NCBI GenBank assembly: GCA_937893835.1
Contig: CALCSS010000080.1
Location: forward strand, 1 to 7,177
Length of the DNA stretch: 7,177 nt
Direction: 5' to 3'
Source: an uncultured Fidelibacterota bacterium
Lineage (GTDB): Bacteria; Fidelibacterota; Marinisomatia; Marinisomatales; UBA1611
The position numbers and the translations under genes were made by a program. The stretch's first letter is position 1, and each line of letters begins with the position of its first letter. Shown here in pieces: positions 1 to 6,734 of this stretch. Below the pieces are notes generated by a model that was not told the origin of the DNA, searched no databases, and saw only the letters and a list, made by a program, of their open reading frames with translations.

Positions 1-3000
1 GCACGGAAGAGCAAAATGGCTATCTGACAGAGGTTGACATTGGGTTTCGATATAGTGAAAGCTCCTATGTACTTTATGTTTATGATTCATTTGACGGTAG
101 CGCACCAGGAAACCTATTATATGAGATCTCAGGCACTGCAAATAGTCCAGGGTGGCACTCCATACCCATTGACTCAGTATCGATACAGCCAGGACAGGAA
201 TTCTTTGTCACCCATAAGATAGTGGATCATACCTATGCTATTTCTTTTGATAAACTCACTGCACCGGCCTATCGATCCTACTTTTCAGGCGATGGTGCAA
301 GTTATTCTGGCTCAATAGGGGATAGTTATAACATCAATCTTCGAGCAAAGCTCCGTAACCATGTACCTAATCTCGATCTATCAGGCTGTACTGACCCCTA
401 TGCTAGTAATTATGATCCAGATGCCACAATAGATGATGGCAGCTGCTATGGCTATCCAGATAATGGTGAATATTCTTTGAGTTTTGATGGAGTTGATGAT
501 GGTGTTTATGTAGATAATAACTACAATCTTCTTCCAATGTCTATGCAAGTTTCCTTTAAAGGTAATTTTTCAGGAGTACATAATGGTATTATTACTACTG
601 ATACCCCAGGTCAATATGGACAATCTATCGATGTGCATAACGGAAACCTAGGTGTAGAAGTTCAAAATGAATTTTACTATAGTGATATAGAGGTTTCTAA
701 TGATACATGGTATGATGCTACAGCAGTTTTTACTGATGGTGCCGTGAAATTATACATTGATGGTGTTTTAGAACTAGATCAATCGTTCTCTCAGGCGGCA
801 AATGATAATGTTTCAGGAATGTATTTTGGAAGATATACGCAGGATGGAAACCTTTATTTTGCAAATGTAGTTATTTCTCATGCCGCTATTTGGGATAGAG
901 CTCTTTCTATAGAAGAAGTTCAAAATGGTTTCAACTCTGAATTATCAGGAGATGAAGATGGATTGGTTGGTCTTTGGAAATTTGATGCTGGTGAAGGAGA
1001 GATACTCTATGACCATACAGGCAATGCAAACCATGGCAATATCAATGGTGCAATTTTTGTTGAGAACAATCCTACCTTTGCCAATATTCAGGTCGAGCCT
1101 GATTCCATGTATCAATATCTTCTTGTTGGTGAACAAGCCGACCAGACCCTTACCATTTATAACAATGGTGATGTAGATCTTGATTGGGAGCTAAACATTA
1201 CAGATGCTCTAGGAAGGACCATGGTGATGGGATCAAGTACATCATTTCAGCAGTCTGCCCTTGATAGGAACCGACCTTCGAACGAGGGGCCTGGTGCTCC
1301 AAATTCAAGTGAACTTGCCGTTAGGCCATTCTTGGGCCGAGATCCAGGAGGTAGGGATGGTGACTTGAATGTATTGCTGTTGTCAAATAATGAAGGAAAT
1401 AATACTACATTTGCAGATCAGATGTTGGCTTACATGGATAATGTGGATTTTTCATCTTGGAACGCGACCTCATCCATACCAGAACTAGATTATCTTGAAC
1501 AGTTTGACCTGGTCATGTTATACGAGAATGGATTGTTTTCAAATTCCGCAAACGTGGGCGATGTCGTTGCCGAATATGTGCTCAATGGGGGTAGCCTCCT
1601 TTTAAGTACATTCTATTGGCAGAATAGGACAGGAGGAGGGTTTTCAGGTAACTGGGGTGATCTAGAATCGATCGACCCGCTCTGGGATGGTAGTTGTCGC
1701 TATTCAGCTTCGTCCTTGGGCACGATCATCGATCATCCATTGACCGAAGGCGTGAATTCCCTATCGGGAGGTAACTATAGAGGCGGACCGGTCACGCTGC
1801 GGGACAATGCGACCGCGGTGGCCTGGTGGAGTGATGGCGACCCACTGATCGTCTATAATCAACCAGGTGGAACCATAACAGCCGTCACCATGGGTCCTGC
1901 CTGGGTAGGCTCAGGTGACTGGCATCAAGTATGGGCCAATGCGATCAATTGGACCGCCAATACAGAGCCCGACTGGCTATCGGTCGATGTGATAAGTGGA
2001 ACGATCGCAGCAGGTTCCTCGCAGCAGGTCACAGTTAGTTTTAATGCCACTGAACTTGATACAGGTGACTATCATGCACAGTTGGAGATATCTAGCAATG
2101 ACCCAGAACATTCTCTGGTATCCGTCCCGATCCACATGGACGTGGACATGTTGTTCCCTGATATCGATGTCTCACCCGATTCACTTGATGAGGAACTATA
2201 TGTCGGAGAGTCATCCACTCAAATTCTTACGGTATACAATAATGGAGAAGCTGATCTTGATTGGAGTGCATATGTCATGTTCTCAGAATCATCCAGAATC
2301 ATAGATGGAAGCCCTGAATTCGGGCCTGGAGTACCTTCCAGTGATCGAAAAATTGTTAACGAGCATAGAGTCATGCTCAACTCACAAAATAAAGAGGAAC
2401 GATATACTTCTGAACCTATTGATCATTTAAGATCAAATAACGATAGCGAAGCCTCAAGATCTCAGAGAAACAATCAAGATTTGGATAATATTTTGGAGAG
2501 CTTAAATGAAAATTTTACTTCTATTAACGGTATCATACCGAATAGATATGATTTTTTGGATGGAATAACTGGGACTTACATAGTTGATGGTGGAAATGAC
2601 ATGTATGATGGAGGAAACATATTAAATACAAGCATTGGTACTTCAATTGCATACTCACAAGATGAAATCGCATTACATTCTTACCTTGGAGAAGGCGGTC
2701 AATACTTCACTAGAAAATATGATGGACTTTTTGTTTTTGCGGCAGATATCAATGGAATAGAATATTTTGAGATTACGGGGGACTTAGGTTCCGATGGCCA
2801 AGGCAATACTGATGGAGCTATTCTTGAAATGGATCTTCATGGTAAAACGTATTACGGTTTTGTTAATAGGATTTACAATGCTTATGATCCTTCTGTTAAT
2901 CACCTTGTCATTGTTGAAGCACAAGATGGTTTGACCCATTCATTTCCTTCTACGACACATAATGAAGGCCATAGAGTATCTGGATTAGAAGAGACAACAC

Positions 3001-6000
3001 AGATCTTTTATTTGCTATATGCTGGTTCTAACGGATACTATATTGATGACGAGGCCACTCTAGCGATAATGGATGCATTCTTGAACTCCATTGACCTTCG
3101 TCCTGAATGGCTTAGTTTGTCAACGCAGTCAGGAACCATCCCCGTAGGTGAGTCAGAGATGTTGGACGTTGTTTTTGATGCCAATGCAATCGATGAAGGT
3201 GACTACTCAGCAGTCATAGGGATCATGAGCAATGATGAGGACCAGCCTGAGCTGCTCATTCCCGTGGAAATGATCGCAAATGTTCCCTATCCAAATATTC
3301 TACTAGAGACCGGTTCCATGGATGTGGATCTTTTTGTGGGTGATTCGGCCGCTCGTTCCATTGTAATTGGTAACGATGGTGTCGCCGATCTGAATTGGAG
3401 CGTTGACATCCTAGACTATGGTAGGGACGGAACGTTCTATGCATTTGATAATTGTGGGAAGGAGGGTCATGAAGGCCCATCCCAAGAGGATTGTGATGAT
3501 ACCTATGAAGGTACTTCACTGCAAGGTAACGTGACGGTCAGTGGTGGATCACAGCAGTGGACCGTTCCACAGTCAGGTGATTATACGATCGAGGTCTTTG
3601 GTGCCCAAGGTGGTGGCGAGACAGGTGCTGGAGTAGCTGGAGGGCTTGGTGCGCGCATGAGCGGCACATTCTATCTTGAAGAGGGAGAGGAATTGAATAT
3701 ACTCGTCGGACAGATGGGCATTGCTGAAGGTCAACATAATTACGGCTACGCTGGCGGTGGCGGTGGCGGTTCATTCGTCACAAGAGGACCACATGATTCA
3801 AATGAGTCCATACTCATCGTTGCCGGCGGTGGTGGTGGGTCTGGATCTGATTACCAAGGATATGATGCCATCATCGAGACATATGATGATAATACAGGTG
3901 CAGAAGGTCAGGGCGGTGTTCCCGGAAGCAATGGCAATTCCGGTGCAGGTTTCTTCGGAGATGGTGTCTTTGGTGGCCATAATGGCGCAACGATCGCCTA
4001 TTCATATGTCAATGGAGCCATGGGTGGCATAGGCGCTTCAGGTGGTGGTACGGGCTACGGAGGATTTGGTGGAGGTGCTGGTGATGGTTATGCTGATGGC
4101 GGTGGCGGCGGTGGCTACAGCGGCGGTAACGGATATGAAAATTTATATGGTGGTTGGGGTGGCTCTTCATTCAATAATGGAGAAGATCAGGATAATGAGG
4201 CGGCTGCAGGCTCTGGCCCTGGACTGGTCGTCATCACTCTTGACAACCCTACAATGACGTGGATCTCCACATCGCAGAACTCTGGAGTTGTCCCTGTTGG
4301 TGAGACAGATACCTTGCACGTCCATTTCAATGCTTCTGACTTGGAGGAAGGGGACTATCTTGCAGACATCAATCTTCTCAGTGATGATCCCGATGATCCT
4401 GATATCGATATACCCGCATCTCTAACGGTGTACGAGGATGTCGTACTCTCAGAAATGCCCGACACCTCGGTCATGGAGGACGGCATGCTGGACCTGGCCA
4501 TCGATGTGGACTATCCGGGTTATGAACATCAATTATCTGCGACCAGTGATACATCTGGGATAGAGATATCTGTGGTCGGTGACACGATCGGTCTGTTGCC
4601 CATACCAGATTGGACCGGGGATGCATCCATAGAGGTCATTCTCACCGTTGGAAATTCATTTGCTGACACGACTGAATTCGTGCTAGAGGTGGTCGCTGTA
4701 AATGACCCACCGAATGCATTTGACCATACATATTATATCAATGAGGATGATTCCCTTGTGACCTATCTTCCCGCAGATGATGGTGATTCGCTCAATGGTG
4801 AACATGATGAGCAGTTGCTCACATTTACTGCCATGTCCTCGTTTCAACATGGTGCCTTCTCACTTGGACGTGATGATGGTCTTTTGACCTATGATCCCAA
4901 TCCGGACTATTTTGGGCCAGACTCCATGGAATATCTATTGATGGATGATGGCATGACCAATGGGGAATATGACGCACTCATGGACACGGGAATGATCGTG
5001 ATAAACATATTGCCTGTGAATGACGACCCGGTGCTTGAGCATCTATCGGACACGACCATGCATGAGGACTCGACATTGATGGTCGTTGTATCAGCATCTG
5101 ACGTTGACAATGATGAACTGACCCTTGATGTCTCATTGTCAATTGATGATTATGTAACAGCATATATAGAAGATGAAGTTCTTCACCTAAACTCACACTT
5201 TAACTGGATCGGGTCAGTAGATGTTACCGTCTTGGCCAGTGACAACATGGGACGTGCAGTTGACGTGGAGCAGTTTCTTTTGACCGTTCTTCCAGTGAAC
5301 GATCCGCCTGAGTTTGATCATCTCCATGCGTTGGTGGGTGTTGGAATGGACTTTGAATTACCGGTCACTGCAAGTGACATTGATTCTGAATCACTGGTCA
5401 TTTCACTTGATCAAACATGGACCTATCCAGAATGGATATCCTATGAGGACGATCCATTTCGACTCATCGGAAACGCGCCCGATGAGGGTGATCATCATCT
5501 ACCATTGTTGGTCGATGATGGTGAGTTGGTCGTGAGTGACACATTTCACTTGGAATCGCGATATTTTGAGCCACGGATCTCATCAGTGATGGATGTCCCT
5601 GATGATGAGGGTGGCAGGGTATATGTTGAATTCGAGCGTTCCTTCTTCGATCATGTGGATGCTACCAATCAATTCTACACCATCTACAGGAATGATCTGA
5701 TCAATGATACCTATACCTGGGTCAGTGTGGTCACAGGAGGTGCACACGGAGACGATAGTTATGTCTTTGAGGTGTCGACGCTCATGGACTCAACAGCGGA
5801 TGATGATGGTGCCACCGAGTTCAAGGTCATTGCATATATGAACGAGGGTAATTTTGCCTCAGATGTCGCAATGGGATATTCAGTGGACAATCTGGCCCCA
5901 GATGCACCTACCGGTCTGATGGCGGTCATTGTTGAAGAGGGCATAAGCCTATCTTGGGATCTGAGCAGCGCTGATGATTTCCAGTATTTTGAACTTGAGA

Positions 6001-6470
6001 AGTCGATCTTTGAGGACTTTAGTAGTGTTGAGACATTCACACTTGTGGACACATCCTACCTTGATGTGGTCTTTGAACTCAATCAACCGAATTATTATCG
6101 ATTGTCTGCGGTAGATCATGCAGGTAATGTGAGTGATCATTCAGATGTTATTGAGGCTGCCATTCTTGAGATAGGTGATGATCTGGTTCCTGAGTCGTAT
6201 GCTCTCCATCAAAACTATCCAAATCCTTTCAATCCTGTGACAACAATACGCTATGACCTGCCAGAGGATGCTCAGGTAGTGATACGGATCTTTGACATTC
6301 AGGGTCGGATCGTTAGCACCTTGGTCAATGGCCAAGAGGATGCAGGAAGGCATGCAGTACCCTGGAATGCCACAAATAGTGTAGGTGAGCCCGCTGCGGC
6401 AGGCATGTACATATACATGATACAGTCAGGTAGGTTCTCACAGGTACGGAAGATGCTGCTCTTGAAGTGA
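1..6470 (+). CDS. Giant multidomain T9SS-exported surface protein, 5' partial
   Basis: Probable secreted or cell-surface protein, likely for adhesion or glycan/protein binding; no catalytic site is visible. The frame is open from nt 3 with no stop, giving 2155 visible residues, so the gene starts upstream. A GTG at 222 would give a shorter ORF but sits inside continuous, domain-like sequence. Domains in visible numbering: end of a beta-sandwich (1-122); Cys-pair linker C129/C148 of the GCTD...DDGSC type; LamG/concanavalin-like (157-357, with LVGLWKFDAGEG at 321-332); three split Ig-like repeats (361-1476); four cadherin/dystroglycan-like repeats (1480-1855); two FN3-like modules (1857-2055); T9SS type A tail (2061-2155). 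The inserts in the Ig repeats are GATase-like (454-650), unrecognised (about 836-1030) and glycine-rich (1177-1414). It ends in a TGA just before a strong terminator. The reading frame is certain, the domain names are by recognition, and the adhesive role is inferred. Confidence -1.
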   Translation, partial: TEEQNGYLTEVDIGFRYSESSYVLYVYDSFDGSAPGNLLYEISGTANSPGWHSIPIDSVSIQPGQEFFVTHKIVDHTYAISFDKLTAPAYRSYFSGDGASYSGSIGDSYNINLRAKLRNHVPNLDLSGCTDPYASNYDPDATIDDGSCYGYPDNGEYSLSFDGVDDGVYVDNNYNLLPMSMQVSFKGNFSGVHNGIITTDTPGQYGQSIDVHNGNLGVEVQNEFYYSDIEVSNDTWYDATAVFTDGAVKLYIDGVLELDQSFSQAANDNVSGMYFGRYTQDGNLYFANVVISHAAIWDRALSIEEVQNGFNSELSGDEDGLVGLWKFDAGEGEILYDHTGNANHGNINGAIFVENNPTFANIQVEPDSMYQYLLVGEQADQTLTIYNNGDVDLDWELNITDALGRTMVMGSSTSFQQSALDRNRPSNEGPGAPNSSELAVRPFLGRDPGGRDGDLNVLLLSNNEGNNTTFADQMLAYMDNVDFSSWNATSSIPELDYLEQFDLVMLYENGLFSNSANVGDVVAEYVLNGGSLLLSTFYWQNRTGGGFSGNWGDLESIDPLWDGSCRYSASSLGTIIDHPLTEGVNSLSGGNYRGGPVTLRDNATAVAWWSDGDPLIVYNQPGGTITAVTMGPAWVGSGDWHQVWANAINWTANTEPDWLSVDVISGTIAAGSSQQVTVSFNATELDTGDYHAQLEISSNDPEHSLVSVPIHMDVDMLFPDIDVSPDSLDEELYVGESSTQILTVYNNGEADLDWSAYVMFSESSRIIDGSPEFGPGVPSSDRKIVNEHRVMLNSQNKEERYTSEPIDHLRSNNDSEASRSQRNNQDLDNILESLNENFTSINGIIPNRYDFLDGITGTYIVDGGNDMYDGGNILNTSIGTSIAYSQDEIALHSYLGEGGQYFTRKYDGLFVFAADINGIEYFEITGDLGSDGQGNTDGAILEMDLHGKTYYGFVNRIYNAYDPSVNHLVIVEAQDGLTHSFPSTTHNEGHRVSGLEETTQIFYLLYAGSNGYYIDDEATLAIMDAFLNSIDLRPEWLSLSTQSGTIPVGESEMLDVVFDANAIDEGDYSAVIGIMSNDEDQPELLIPVEMIANVPYPNILLETGSMDVDLFVGDSAARSIVIGNDGVADLNWSVDILDYGRDGTFYAFDNCGKEGHEGPSQEDCDDTYEGTSLQGNVTVSGGSQQWTVPQSGDYTIEVFGAQGGGETGAGVAGGLGARMSGTFYLEEGEELNILVGQMGIAEGQHNYGYAGGGGGGSFVTRGPHDSNESILIVAGGGGGSGSDYQGYDAIIETYDDNTGAEGQGGVPGSNGNSGAGFFGDGVFGGHNGATIAYSYVNGAMGGIGASGGGTGYGGFGGGAGDGYADGGGGGGYSGGNGYENLYGGWGGSSFNNGEDQDNEAAAGSGPGLVVITLDNPTMTWISTSQNSGVVPVGETDTLHVHFNASDLEEGDYLADINLLSDDPDDPDIDIPASLTVYEDVVLSEMPDTSVMEDGMLDLAIDVDYPGYEHQLSATSDTSGIEISVVGDTIGLLPIPDWTGDASIEVILTVGNSFADTTEFVLEVVAVNDPPNAFDHTYYINEDDSLVTYLPADDGDSLNGEHDEQLLTFTAMSSFQHGAFSLGRDDGLLTYDPNPDYFGPDSMEYLLMDDGMTNGEYDALMDTGMIVINILPVNDDPVLEHLSDTTMHEDSTLMVVVSASDVDNDELTLDVSLSIDDYVTAYIEDEVLHLNSHFNWIGSVDVTVLASDNMGRAVDVEQFLLTVLPVNDPPEFDHLHALVGVGMDFELPVTASDIDSESLVISLDQTWTYPEWISYEDDPFRLIGNAPDEGDHHLPLLVDDGELVVSDTFHLESRYFEPRISSVMDVPDDEGGRVYVEFERSFFDHVDATNQFYTIYRNDLINDTYTWVSVVTGGAHGDDSYVFEVSTLMDSTADDDGATEFKVIAYMNEGNFASDVAMGYSVDNLAPDAPTGLMAVIVEEGISLSWDLSSADDFQYFELEKSIFEDFSSVETFTLVDTSYLDVVFELNQPNYYRLSAVDHAGNVSDHSDVIEAAILEIGDDLVPESYALHQNYPNPFNPVTTIRYDLPEDAQVVIRIFDIQGRIVSTLVNGQEDAGRHAVPWNATNSVGEPAAAGMYIYMIQSGRFSQVRKMLLLK
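1083..2147 (+). repeat. Split Ig-like repeat A with GATase-like insert
   Basis: First of three related Ig-like (ASH/choice-of-anchor D-type) repeats in the giant protein. The front half (residues 361-395) ends in NNGDVDLDW. The back half starts at PDWLS (656-660) and runs through SGTI, VSFNA, GDY and SSNDPE to VPIHMDV (708-714). Between the two Trp residues (395 and 658) lie 262 residues. A Pro/Ser/Arg-rich linker is followed by an alpha/beta domain that begins DLNVLLLSN (454), with GGSLLLSTFYW at the expected nucleophile elbow (529-539) and HPLTEGV at 578-584. The fold resembles glutamine-amidotransferase/ThuA-like domains, but no Cys sits at the elbow, so a binding or structural role is more likely than catalysis. 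Confidence -1.
2157..3281 (+). repeat. Split Ig-like repeat B with unrecognised insert
   Basis: Second repeat. The front half begins PDIDVSPDSL (residue 719) and ends NNGEADLDW (746-754). The back half begins PEWLS (1034-1038) and continues SGTIPVG, VVFDA, GDY, MSNDEDQPE to IPVEM (1090). The two Trp residues (754 and 1036) are 282 apart. The insert opens with a polar, Asn/Ser/Arg-rich stretch, then a compact domain with DGGNDMYDGGN at 862-872, GLFVFAADING from 908 and GDLGSDGQGNTDG at 926-938. I cannot assign that domain to a named family. The DNA of the insert is AT-rich: nt 2461-2520 has 16 G+C in 60. Confidence -1.
3291..4430 (+). repeat. Split Ig-like repeat C with glycine-rich insert
   Basis: Third repeat. 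The front half runs from PNILLETGSM (residue 1097) to NDGVADLNW (1124-1132). The back half resumes at TMTWIS (1417-1422), then SGVVPVG, VHFNA, GDY, LSDDPDDPD and IPASLTV (ending 1476). The Trp residues at 1132 and 1420 are 288 apart. The insert contains a glycine-rich domain (1177-1414) that opens with QQWTVPQSGDYTIEVFGAQGG and closes with GPGLVVITLD. This is the pattern of ALK/LTK-type 'Gly_rich' domains found in many bacterial surface proteins. A short Cys-containing stretch (around DNCGKEGHEGPSQEDCDD) precedes it and may form a disulphide. Confidence -1.
3750..4130 (+). repeat. GGY-triplet low-complexity tracts in glycine-rich domain
   Basis: Runs of GGC/GGT glycine codons occur near 3751-3770, 3823-3840 and 4098-4130, with looser Gly-rich sequence between them. 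They encode the poly-Gly loops of the glycine-rich domain. Near-identical triplet tracts like these could recombine or slip. The runs stay in frame here, so I see no sign of a broken gene. Confidence -1.
4440..5568 (+). repeat. Four cadherin/dystroglycan-like repeats with VNDPP linkers
   Basis: Residues 1480-1855 form about four beta-sandwich units joined by VNDPP (1566-1570), VNDDP (1672-1676) and VNDPP (1765-1769). Units 1 and 3 share a DTSVMEDG / DTTMHEDS opening. Unit 2 has the YINEDDS...LTYDPNPDYFGPDSMEY pattern of bacterial cadherin-like (Big_9/Cadherin_5-type) domains. Unit 4 has PEWISYEDDPFRLIGNAPDEGDH, typical of dystroglycan-type (He_PIG) domains. The many Asp residues suggest calcium binding at the linkers, which is known for the families and only inferred here. 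This section probably acts as a stalk. Confidence -1.
6183..6467 (+). other. C-terminal T9SS type A sorting domain
   Basis: The last 95 residues carry the standard hallmarks: ESYALHQNYPNPFNP (2064-2078), TTIRYDLPEDAQVVIRIFD, a GR-V-L core, an AGRHAVPWNATN segment, AAGMYIYMIQSG and a basic end, KMLLLK. Such tails route proteins through the type IX secretion system after Sec export and are cleaved or used for anchoring at the outer surface. This predicts a matching N-terminal signal peptide upstream of the window. Confidence -1.
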
Positions 6471-6491
6471 TATTTTATCAAGGATCATTTG

Positions 6492-6520
6492 AAAAACCCC
6501 GTTCATCAACGGGGTTTTTT
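6492..6520 (+). terminator. Intrinsic terminator of the giant gene
   Basis: A perfect 12-bp stem AAAAACCCCGTT pairs with AACGGGGTTTTT around a 4-nt loop CATC and is followed by one more T. It begins 21 bp after the TGA of the giant gene. The A tract at the 5' side makes it symmetrical, so it could also stop transcription coming from the other strand, although no minus-strand gene is visible nearby. Confidence -1.
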
Positions 6521-6571
6521 GATTCAAGGATAGATTATACATTCACGGGCTAATAAACCAGTGACAGATCA

Positions 6572-6733
6572 ATGAAGAGACTAAAAGCATTATTTAACAG
6601 CCAGAGAACGGCCATATTCATTTTGTTGGTCCTTAATCTTCTACAATTGAGGTATTTGGGGTTGATGCAAATGAAACTCAATGAGGTTGAGAAGAAATTA
6701 TCATTGATCGAGGAACACTTGGGCAAGAGATAG
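6572..6733 (+). CDS. Small single-span membrane protein, 53 aa
   Basis: Unrecognised short protein starting MKRLKALFNSQRTAIFILL. A basic N-terminus (three K/R in the first five residues) precedes a hydrophobic stretch at about residues 14-32, which would make one membrane span. A charged, heptad-like helix follows (MKLNEVEKKLSLIEEHLGKR, 34-53), a possible short coiled coil. An in-frame TAA at 6554 blocks any longer start, and no good Shine-Dalgarno is visible before the ATG. The TAG lies one base before the next gene's ATG, so the two are probably co-transcribed and translationally coupled. It could be a small membrane partner of the lipoprotein. Its coding status rests on composition and context only, as it is short. 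Confidence -1.
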   Translation: MKRLKALFNSQRTAIFILLVLNLLQLRYLGLMQMKLNEVEKKLSLIEEHLGKR

Positions 6734-6734
6734 G

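Noticed and set aside
34..222. 62-residue open frame on the + strand at the left edge
   Set aside because: It is out of frame with the giant gene, whose own frame is open here and encodes a sensible beta-rich domain. The short frame has no recognisable content.
3750..4130. GGY-triplet tracts as a phase-variation switch
   Set aside because: The units are three bases long, so gain or loss would keep the frame, and the runs are short and interrupted. They are better explained as coding for Gly loops.
3538..4257. Several open frames on both strands over the glycine-rich region
   Set aside because: GGY-rich codons suppress stops in other frames. Their translations are low-complexity Met/Val/Ala or His/Arg-rich strings with no domain pattern.
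6519..6571. Possible promoter (TTGATT and the AT-rich TTATAC / TAATAA) before the 53-aa gene
   Set aside because: No pair of boxes has acceptable spacing; TTGATT is only 10 nt from TTATAC and 26 from TAATAA. A promoter is expected here because of the terminator, but I cannot place it.
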